Positions 8,410 to 15,022 of a stretch of DNA of 64,000 nucleotides are shown here, one piece after another. A model generated the notes under the pieces. It worked only from the letters and a program-made list of their open reading frames with translations, did no database searches and was not told where the DNA came from. The stretch's first letter is position 1; every line of letters starts with the position of its first letter. A program made the position numbers and the translations under genes. Source of the stretch: Bacillota bacterium (GTDB lineage Bacteria > Bacillota > Clostridia > Acetivibrionales > DSM-1351); the NCBI GenBank assembly GCA_023393115.1, contig JAEWMS010000040.1:39894-103893 (forward strand). The letters are read 5' to 3'.

Positions 8410-9588
8410 ATGCTCTTTGTTGGTATTGATGTTGCAAAATCCAAGCACGATTGCTGTATTATTGATTCTGATGGTACAATCCACACCGACTCTTTACGTA
8501 TTAGCAATTCTAAAAAAGGTTTTGAATCGCTCTTTTCTTGTATTCTCTCTGCCCTTGACTCCAAGGACATTAGTAACGTAAAAATAGGACTTGAATCCAC
8601 AGGTCATTACAGCACAAATATCACAAATTATCTGTATTCCAAAGGCTTTAAGGTTCATATCCTTAACCCTCTGGCAACTAATCTCTTTCGTAAGGCTAGC
8701 ACCCTTAGAAAAACTAAAACAGATAAAACCGATGCAAAGGTTATTGCGACTATGCTATTTACCGATGAATCAAAATCCTATTCACCAGTATCTTACCAGT
8801 TTTCTGAGCTAAAGTCACTCACAAGACATCGTTATCGAATGATAGGTTATCGATCAAAACTCAAACTGTCTGTTACAAGGTTAATTGATATTATATTTCC
8901 TGAACTGCCAGATTTCGTTTGGTCTATACATCAAAATTCTAGTTATTCCTTGTTGCTGGAACTACCTACCCCTAAAGATATCTGTAACTGCCATCTTACT
9001 AAACTTACAAACCTGATATCTAAAGCATCAAAAGGTAAATACGGTAAAGATAAAGCAGCTTCATTAAAGGAACTTGCTCTTAACTCAATCGGTTCCGGCA
9101 ATCGCTCTACAGCTTTCGAACTACAACAAACTATCCGTCTTATTCAATCTGTACAATCTGAGATAGATGCTTTAGACCAACAGATCAAAATCATAGTTAA
9201 AGAGTTAAATACACCGATTATTACTATTCCTGGTATAGGCTATACTCTCGCAGCTATTATTTTATCTGAAATCGGTAATATTGAGTTCTTCTCATCACCA
9301 GCTAAACTTCTTGCTTTCGCAGGAATGGAGCCTTCTACCTATCAATCTGGAAAATACAATGCATCCAAAACACCTATGGTTAAGCGTGGTTCCACATACC
9401 TTAGATGGGCTGTCATGCAAGCAGCAAGATTGGTAGCAATGCGTGACGATACATTTTCAAGGTATATGGCTAAAAAACGTTCTGAAGGTAAGCATTACGA
9501 GGTAGCTCGAAGTCATGTTGGAAAAAAACTATTGCGTGTAATTTTTTATCTACTGAAAAACAATGTAGAATACGTTCCGCAAATGTAA
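8410..9588 (+). CDS. IS110-family recombinase (transposase), 392 aa
   Basis: This is an RNA-guided DEDD recombinase that excises and inserts the element. The N-terminal RuvC-like domain shows D7 (GIDVAK), E62 (LESTGHY), and D105 and D108 (KTDKTDAK). The C-terminal IS110 domain shows IPGIGYTLAA and GMEPSTYQSGKY, where Ser at about 313 is the catalytic serine of the family. AAGGAG sits 8 bp before the ATG. The frame is intact. It starts about 40 nt after the predicted bridge RNA, the usual order for the IS110 subgroup with the RNA in the left end. Confidence 0.95.
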   Translation: MLFVGIDVAKSKHDCCIIDSDGTIHTDSLRISNSKKGFESLFSCILSALDSKDISNVKIGLESTGHYSTNITNYLYSKGFKVHILNPLATNLFRKASTLRKTKTDKTDAKVIATMLFTDESKSYSPVSYQFSELKSLTRHRYRMIGYRSKLKLSVTRLIDIIFPELPDFVWSIHQNSSYSLLLELPTPKDICNCHLTKLTNLISKASKGKYGKDKAASLKELALNSIGSGNRSTAFELQQTIRLIQSVQSEIDALDQQIKIIVKELNTPIITIPGIGYTLAAIILSEIGNIEFFSSPAKLLAFAGMEPSTYQSGKYNASKTPMVKRGSTYLRWAVMQAARLVAMRDDTFSRYMAKKRSEGKHYEVARSHVGKKLLRVIFYLLKNNVEYVPQM

Positions 9589-9693
9589 TGTAACCCAATT
9601 TTTGTGAGGGCAACTAATGTTGCTCTATTTGTCATGCAGTTTTCAATGTACAAAAAAAACATATAAAGCTTTGAACGTTTTAATCCTTTTCTA

Positions 9694-9714
9694 TTGACTT
9701 CATATAGTTAGTCT
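9694..9714 (+). promoter_or_regulatory. -35 half of the junction promoter and right end of the IS
   Basis: TTGACT (9694-9699) is followed by 15 bases to the core CT, and two more bases of the left end complete a 17-bp spacer to TATAAT. The last seven clear bases before the core, TAGTTAG, are repeated in the donor loop of the predicted RNA. The preceding right-end DNA (9589-9693) holds a small GCAAC/GTTGC hairpin at 9610-9623 that may end recombinase transcription. Confidence 0.7.
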
Positions 9715-9716
9715 AC

Positions 9717-12200
9717 TTAATAAGTGTCTAATACAGTCTTCCAACCGCTACCATAATAGCGCTCAACTTCCTTTTTGTACACTTCTAATTGCTTCATTCC
9801 CGCTTTAATTCCATTGGGATTATATGGCTTTAACTCATATATTGTCTTTGTTTTAAAATCAATAAAGTCAACACGCTTACCACTTGGTAGCCTAAATTCT
9901 TTAAATTTTGTAATATTATCAACAACATCAGCTTTATATACTTTATGCATCTCAAGACCCATTTTTAAATTAGACTTCGTATACGGTCGAGTATTACTAG
10001 CTTCATTGTCCTTTTCCATATCATTATCTGTATCTATGTCTATATCCTGAGTCGTATCCTTTGCTTTAACCTTATCCTTATTAGTGTTGTCCTTTTTTTT
10101 GGCTTCACCCGTATCCTTAGCTGTTTCCTTCGCTTTATCCGCTACCTTAGTCACATTCTTGGCTATGTCCTTTGCCTTAACCGCTACATTTGCTCCACTA
10201 TTGGCTGTGTCCTTTGTCTTAACCGCTACATTAGAATTATCCGTTTTAGAATTATGTTTATTTTTTAGTCCTTTTATCTTTCCTGCAATTTTATTTCGAA
10301 TTCCCTTTGCATTATTCAGAGCTTTATACCCAGGCCGCTTGGCATTAACTAACATCCATCCATCAAATGGATTGTTCATTTCACTCCACATAAGTGAAAG
10401 ATTTTCTACAGTGCACTCTGAATAAAATACATAGTCAGCCTTAAGGAGTTTTACTTGATACTCTGATAAGCCCAGGGCTTTAGCATTGTTATCTATAAAT
10501 TGCCATACATATTTTACATCTGACCTGTAGGGAGTAAACCAACTAACCTGAGGGTCATTAAAATAGTCCAATGCAAATTTATAATATTGATCAATATAAT
10601 TATTTAGTTCTTTATCACCATCCCCCACCCCTTGAGCATCTTGTCCATGCCGGGAAATTTGATGAGCTAAAGCCTTATTAGTCCATTTAAGAACAGTACT
10701 ATTATGTTCCCCCTCACCCATTCTGATAAAGTCAGCGTGCAAGGAGTGACCATTATCAAAGTAGTCCTTTAAAAATTGATCACGAGCAGATTTATAATCT
10801 TTGTAAACATTCTTATATCCAAGTATGTACAAATTACTCTTTATATTTGCTAAATAATCAATTTCTCCTCCCGTTTTTTTAGTTTTTTCATTAGAAGGAG
10901 TTTTATCATCAGATGCTTTTATTCCGTCGTTATATATACTTTTATTATTTAATATAATCGTGTATTGATGATGTTCCCTATGGGGTTCGTTAGTTTCTTT
11001 ACTCCATGGTAACTGCATAGCTTTCCAGGTCCCAGGACCAACTATTCCATCGGCTTTCATCCCCATTTTGTTTTGAAATTTCATTACTGCCTGTTTTGTC
11101 AGTTCACCATAGGTTCCAAAATGTATATGCTGTTGAGTAGCAGGGTCCTTGGGCATGTCGAGATATCCGCTTTTAACCAGAACCTTCTGCAATACAATAA
11201 CATCATTTTTGATATAACTATTACCAACCTTTAATACCCAGTTTTCCTTTTTATCTTTAGAGGTTTTCACATAACCTCTTCTTTCTAAAAGTTCTATGGT
11301 TTGAGTATTATCAGCATCTACTTCTGCTACAGCTCTACTATTCGGTTCCCATAGCCTTATTTTACGTTTTCCCTGTGCTTTCTTGTCAGTGGCCATTTGG
11401 ATAATATTTCTATTTCCCGAATTCGACACTACCTGGGATTTTTCCTCTATTTGTGTTTCTCCATTTCTACTTTCCTCCTCGGCCTTACTTCCCATAATGT
11501 CTGCTTCTTTTTCAAGCTTTTGGTCTTCGTTAATAGCTAAGCTGGATTTCATCTGCAATGTAGGTGGTACCCTGTCCTGCTTTTGTTGAACTGCATGCCA
11601 GCCCTCATGTGGAAGATGCTCTTCCTGTCCAGGAGTAATATATATGTCCTTTCCCTGAGTATATGCAAGGGCTCCTAATTGCTGGGGTTTGTCAGAATTC
11701 TTATGAACCTCAACATCAGAAAGGCTGACACCCGATAATTTTTCCAGTGAATTCTTTAATGCTGGTGGTAATCCTGATCCAGGTACTGAAGTACCCTCCT
11801 GACTCATATGTACATTTTGCACTTGCTCTGTCGTCGGATTTGTATTCGGACTTTTCTTCTGAATTGATTGTTGAATGATATTTTGATTAAACTGAGCAAG
11901 TGTTACTTGCTTATTTTCTCCAGGCACCCCTATCTTCTCAAGCTGTTTTTGCTCCTTTGCCTTCTTAATAAATAACAACGCTTCATTAGTCCCAATGGAT
12001 CTCTGAAGTAATAGAAGTTCGTCAGGTAATATTGCATTCGGATTCTTAAGTATTAATTGCATAATCATCAAGTAATCCATTGTCCTGACCTTAAGTTTTT
12101 TTGGTTTATTTTCAGTGGAGGGAGGTTTTCTTTGTGAATTTGAACTTCTTCCTCCGCTATAAGGGTCAGGTTTCTTTTCAGGCGCCATTCTGGTGTACAT
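9717..12200 (-). CDS. DUF4157 (eCIS-core) protein with peptidoglycan-binding and C-terminal nuclease-toxin domains (827 aa)
   Basis: This looks like a modular effector. Residues 1-140 are disordered and Gln/Lys-rich. Residues about 143-240 form a DUF4157 domain with HEGWH (198-202, an HExxH site) and a later EKEAD acid. DUF4157 is a hallmark of proteins linked to extracellular contractile injection systems. Residues about 325-395 are a PG_binding_1 repeat (VLQKVLVKSGYL to DGIVGPGTWKAM). Residues about 655-735 are a Lys/Asp/Ala-rich low-complexity linker. Residues about 745-827 resemble a restriction-endonuclease-fold toxin: RVDFIDFKTKTIYELKP supplies the D and ExK of a PD-(D/E)xK site, followed by a conserved-looking QLEVYKKEVE. 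ATG has GGAGTG 8 bp upstream. No injection-system structural genes and no obvious immunity gene are present here. The nuclease activity is inferred. Confidence 0.75.
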   Translation of the reverse strand: MYTRMAPEKKPDPYSGGRSSNSQRKPPSTENKPKKLKVRTMDYLMIMQLILKNPNAILPDELLLLQRSIGTNEALLFIKKAKEQKQLEKIGVPGENKQVTLAQFNQNIIQQSIQKKSPNTNPTTEQVQNVHMSQEGTSVPGSGLPPALKNSLEKLSGVSLSDVEVHKNSDKPQQLGALAYTQGKDIYITPGQEEHLPHEGWHAVQQKQDRVPPTLQMKSSLAINEDQKLEKEADIMGSKAEEESRNGETQIEEKSQVVSNSGNRNIIQMATDKKAQGKRKIRLWEPNSRAVAEVDADNTQTIELLERRGYVKTSKDKKENWVLKVGNSYIKNDVIVLQKVLVKSGYLDMPKDPATQQHIHFGTYGELTKQAVMKFQNKMGMKADGIVGPGTWKAMQLPWSKETNEPHREHHQYTIILNNKSIYNDGIKASDDKTPSNEKTKKTGGEIDYLANIKSNLYILGYKNVYKDYKSARDQFLKDYFDNGHSLHADFIRMGEGEHNSTVLKWTNKALAHQISRHGQDAQGVGDGDKELNNYIDQYYKFALDYFNDPQVSWFTPYRSDVKYVWQFIDNNAKALGLSEYQVKLLKADYVFYSECTVENLSLMWSEMNNPFDGWMLVNAKRPGYKALNNAKGIRNKIAGKIKGLKNKHNSKTDNSNVAVKTKDTANSGANVAVKAKDIAKNVTKVADKAKETAKDTGEAKKKDNTNKDKVKAKDTTQDIDIDTDNDMEKDNEASNTRPYTKSNLKMGLEMHKVYKADVVDNITKFKEFRLPSGKRVDFIDFKTKTIYELKPYNPNGIKAGMKQLEVYKKEVERYYGSGWKTVLDTY

Positions 12201-12468
12201 AATATTTCACTCCAAACATATACTTTTAAGTGTTTGAGTCAAAATACATCTCTGTATTCATTACACTCTACTTGTAAAGTAAATTTTGGAGTGAATTTAA
12301 CAACCGTTAATTTTATTTAGTTCTCCTTTTAGGCATGGAGATTATATTTAAGAATAACTCTAAACAATTCCACAAATATACTATTTTATCTCCAAAAGCT
12401 GTACGTTCTACAAATATTTATGAATCTTAATAAGCTTGCAGAAAAAGTTCATGCTTTTCAAAACAAAA
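12201..12468 (-). promoter_or_regulatory. Leader of the DUF4157 gene with an inverted repeat covering its Shine-Dalgarno
   Basis: An 11-bp perfect inverted repeat joins 12206-12216 and 12285-12295 (TTTGGAGTGAA on opposite strands). The copy near the gene contains the GGAGTG Shine-Dalgarno. If transcription starts upstream of 12295, the leader RNA would fold with the ribosome site inside the stem. The rest of this roughly 270-bp gap is AT-rich and I see nothing else in it. Confidence 0.4.
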
Positions 12469-12485
12469 AAACCCGTTACGGGTTT
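12469..12485 (-). terminator. Terminator of prmC
   Basis: AAACCCG pairs with CGGGTTT around a TTA loop. On the minus strand the stem is followed by a T-rich run. It lies 18 bp after the prmC stop codon. Confidence 0.85.
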
Positions 12486-12502
12486 CTTTTACTTAGTGAA
12501 GA

Positions 12503-13387
12503 TTATACTAATTTACTAACTTTCTTTATCCTTCCCACTACAACTCTGTCATTTCCACCATAATCCTTAAGTACAGTGATATCTTCGAAGTCACCATCCA
12601 TAAGTCGGCTCACGCTATCGCCCTGGTTATAGCCTATTTCCAGCGCAAGATATCCGCCTGCCACCAGATACTTCGGTGCCTCTTCAACTATCCTTCTGTA
12701 GAAATCAAGACCGTCAGCGCCGCCATCCAGGGCGATGTAAGGTTCATGATCTCTGACCTCACTTTGGAGCTGTTCTACTGTAGTTGTTTCAATGTATGGA
12801 GGATTGCTGGCAATGATGTCAAACCGTACTTCACTGCCTTCCTCATTTTTCAGTGCCTCGAATAAATCACCCGTGCAGAACTCCACCCTGCTTTGAACTC
12901 CTGCCTGCACGGCATTAATTCCGGCTATTTCCAATGCAGACTTAGATACATCGCAAGCAGTGACCCTTGCCTCCGGGCAGTAATATGCTATACTGACCGC
13001 AATACAACCGGAGCCTGTGCACATATCCAGAACTCTTGTACCCTGTCCTCCAAACTCCCGGACTAACTCTATACACTTTTCCACCAATATTTCAGTATCC
13101 TGCCTTGGTATTAATACGGCCGGACTAACCTTAAAGCAAAGTGACATAAACTCTGTCTCACCCAACAAGTATTGCAAAGGTATGTTTTCTGCCCTTTTAT
13201 TTATTAGCCTTGTCAGCTCTTCAACTTCAGGTTCTGTAATAACTCTGTCATTATGTGAAATTAAATATGCCCTATTACAGTTCAGAACATGACAAAGTAT
13301 AACCTCGGCTTCCACAACCGGGGTCTCAATTCCTGCATTCTTTAAAGTTTCAGCTGCATATTGCAGTAACTCTTTTATCGTGTTCAT
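12503..13387 (-). CDS. prmC: Peptide chain release factor N5-glutamine methyltransferase (294 aa)
   Basis: PrmC (HemK) methylates the Gln of the GGQ motif in release factors RF1 and RF2, using S-adenosylmethionine. The N-terminal helical domain (1-80) is followed by a Rossmann methyltransferase. Visible motifs: IPRQDTEILVE (about 92-102), the SAM loop VLDMCTGSGCIAVS (about 119-132), and the substrate-binding NPPYIE (about 195-200). Length is typical. It is the last gene of the rho-rpmE-DUF1385-prmC block. In many Clostridia prfA follows, but here the DUF4157 gene and IS110 occupy that side. Confidence 0.95.
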   Translation of the reverse strand: MNTIKELLQYAAETLKNAGIETPVVEAEVILCHVLNCNRAYLISHNDRVITEPEVEELTRLINKRAENIPLQYLLGETEFMSLCFKVSPAVLIPRQDTEILVEKCIELVREFGGQGTRVLDMCTGSGCIAVSIAYYCPEARVTACDVSKSALEIAGINAVQAGVQSRVEFCTGDLFEALKNEEGSEVRFDIIASNPPYIETTTVEQLQSEVRDHEPYIALDGGADGLDFYRRIVEEAPKYLVAGGYLALEIGYNQGDSVSRLMDGDFEDITVLKDYGGNDRVVVGRIKKVSKLV

Positions 13388-13452
13388 ATTTCACTTCTCA
13401 CCATTCACTGCTATAATAAATTCTAGCCGACGCAGTCGGGTTTCCTTAACTT

Positions 13453-13480
13453 TTCACTCTTCACCCTTCACCCTTCACTG
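13453..13480. repeat. Four tandem 7-bp repeats (TTCACTC/TTCACCC)
   Basis: Four consecutive heptamers start with TTCAC (two are exact TTCACCC). A looser set occurs at 13389-13416, and both sets run into TTCACTGCT(A/T)TAAT. They fill the space between the DUF1385 gene and prmC. Short tandem heptamers of this kind are prone to slippage. Confidence 0.6.
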
Positions 13481-13482
13481 CT

Positions 13483-14421
13483 TTAATCCGCTCCCCACTC
13501 ATCGCTGCCGCTCTCAGCAGGAATTACTTCCTTAAAAGCAGCTATGGCAACCTCAATCTGACTGTCATCGGGTTCTCTGGTAGTAAAGGCTTGGAACATA
13601 AGACCCGGTGCACTGAATATTTTGAATAACCAGTTATCATGTCTTATGGCAAACTTTATAGCCTCAAGTGATACACCTGCTACCAAAGGTACCAGCAATA
13701 TCCTTATCAGTGCATTAATAAACACATTGTGCCAGCCTGTAAAGGAAAATATCAATATACTTATTATCATAATAGTAAAGAACAAAGAAGTTCCACAGCG
13801 CGGGTGCTTGGTTGTGTATTTCCTTACGTTCTCAACTGTAAGCTCGTCATTATGCTCATAACAGTGAATTGTTTTATGTTCGGCTCCGTGGTATTCCCAC
13901 ACTCTTCTCATGTCCTTAAGCAGTGAAACCAACGCCAGATAGCCAATAAACAGCCCCACCCTTATGGCTCCCTCAATCAGGTTAAGTACGATTACTCCTG
14001 ACTGTGAATCACTATTTATGGGAATAAAATTAGCTATGAAGTTTGGAAGCAAAATAAAAAGCCCAACACTAAAAAAGATAGAAAGTATTACTGAAAAATA
14101 TATTGCTATATCTGCTATCTTATCGCCTAATTTTTCATCAAGCCATTTTTCGAATTTAGAGGGTTCATATTTTTCGTCACCCTCCAGGTCAACAAATTCT
14201 GCCGAATACATCAAGGCTTTAACCCCAATAACCATTTGGGAAAAAAGGTTTACAGCTCCTCTAACTATGGGTATTTTTGAAAGTATACCCTTCGCCTTCT
14301 GGGGTTTCCTATCAATTATTATTTCACCGTCAGGCTTTCTTATGGCTGTAGCCCGGAATTCCGGTCCTATCATCAATAAACCCTCAAGCAAAGCCTGACC
14401 GCCGATAGTTGTCTTTTTCAC
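13483..14421 (-). CDS. DUF1385 (YqhQ-like) membrane protein (312 aa)
   Basis: This is a conserved Firmicute membrane protein of unknown biochemical role that usually sits beside rpmE and prmC. The start is a GTG at 14421, preceded by GGGAGG with a 5-nt spacer. An in-frame ATG at 14457 lies inside a hairpin and lacks a ribosome site. Recognisable family features are IGGQALLEGLLM at the N-terminus, VRGAVNLFSQM, and YHGAEHKTIHCYEH in the middle. Membrane segments are at about residues 105-130, 150-175, 205-230 and 235-255. The HGAEHK His/Glu cluster suggests metal binding, but function is not established. Confidence 0.88.
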   Translation of the reverse strand: MKKTTIGGQALLEGLLMIGPEFRATAIRKPDGEIIIDRKPQKAKGILSKIPIVRGAVNLFSQMVIGVKALMYSAEFVDLEGDEKYEPSKFEKWLDEKLGDKIADIAIYFSVILSIFFSVGLFILLPNFIANFIPINSDSQSGVIVLNLIEGAIRVGLFIGYLALVSLLKDMRRVWEYHGAEHKTIHCYEHNDELTVENVRKYTTKHPRCGTSLFFTIMIISILIFSFTGWHNVFINALIRILLVPLVAGVSLEAIKFAIRHDNWLFKIFSAPGLMFQAFTTREPDDSQIEVAIAAFKEVIPAESGSDEWGAD

Positions 14422-14432
14422 ATTAACCTCCC

Positions 14433-14451
14433 AAGCCACTGTAAGTGGCTT
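14433..14451 (-). promoter_or_regulatory. Hairpin just upstream of the DUF1385 Shine-Dalgarno
   Basis: AAGCCACT and AGTGGCTT form an 8-bp stem with a GTA loop, ending 3 bases before the GGGAGG ribosome site of the GTG-started gene. It may tune translation or be part of processing between rpmE and this gene. Confidence 0.35.
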
Positions 14452-14571
14452 TGACACTTTGTGGCTACAAAATACTATAAAAAATAAACATTAGTAATAC
14501 TTTGTTTCTCTAAGGCTCATATTAAATCAATTATTTCAGCAAGTCAATTGTTTTAGGAAGAATAAACAAAA

Positions 14572-14594
14572 GACTGGGAAAATAATTCCCAGTC
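14572..14594 (-). terminator. Terminator of rpmE
   Basis: A perfect 9-bp stem (GACTGGGAA with TTCCCAGTC) has an AATAA loop. On the minus strand it is followed by a T-rich run. It lies 16 bp after the rpmE stop. Confidence 0.85.
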
Positions 14595-14610
14595 CTTTAA
14601 TGTCTCATTA

Positions 14611-14820
14611 TTAAGCGTTATCAACGATACCATATTTCTTTTTAAACTTATCAACACGTCCACCGGTATCAATGAGTTTCTGCCTTCCTGTAAAGAAAGG
14701 ATGACACTTTGAACAAATTTCAACGTGAAGGGCTTTCTTAGTAGAACCAGTAGTAAAAGTTTCGCCGCATGCACACTTAACAACTGCTTCAGCGTAATCT
14801 GGATGTATTCCTTCTTTCAT
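14611..14820 (-). CDS. rpmE: 50S ribosomal protein L31, zinc form (69 aa)
   Basis: MKEGIHPDY at the start and the zinc ligands CACGETF (Cys16, Cys18) and ICSKCHPFFTG (Cys36, Cys39) identify the C+ type of L31. The zinc-free YkgM-type paralogue is the usual alternative under zinc starvation, so this copy probably dominates when zinc is ample. It follows rho and precedes DUF1385 in the same direction. Confidence 0.97.
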   Translation of the reverse strand: MKEGIHPDYAEAVVKCACGETFTTGSTKKALHVEICSKCHPFFTGRQKLIDTGGRVDKFKKKYGIVDNA

Positions 14821-15022
14821 TGCTTTTCACCTTCTTTCAAAGAAAATTGAAACGTCCTCAATTTTTTATATATTCAACGTACGAATGTACTAAGTTGCTT
14901 ATTAAAGAGGCAAGTGATATTTTAACATAAATCTTGTACTCCCGCAATACCCTTTTTGATTATTGGACCCAATCAGTGTTGTTCCAATTAAATCCATCCT
15001 CAAATTTGGCAACTTTCGCCCT

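Larger units (their letters stand above)
8157..9714 (+). mobile_element. Complete IS110-family insertion sequence
   Basis: The element has a 253-nt 5' non-coding end, a 392-codon recombinase gene and a 126-nt 3' end. There are no inverted repeats and no target duplication beyond a shared CT (8157-8158 and 9713-9714). IS110 elements use such a dinucleotide core. Three independent signs fix these borders. Joining the ends creates TTGACT-17 bp-TATAAT. Bases 8159-8163 (TGTAT) and the right end (TAGTTAG) recur in the expected places of the second RNA loop. The rejoined flanks match the first RNA loop. The intact frame and intact ends suggest the copy could still be mobile. Confidence 0.88.

Noticed and set aside
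9775..10425. Plus-strand frames opposite the 3' half of the DUF4157 gene as an immunity gene
   Set aside because: They mirror the Lys/Asp/Ala-rich linker codons, have no ribosome sites and look like low-complexity shadows.
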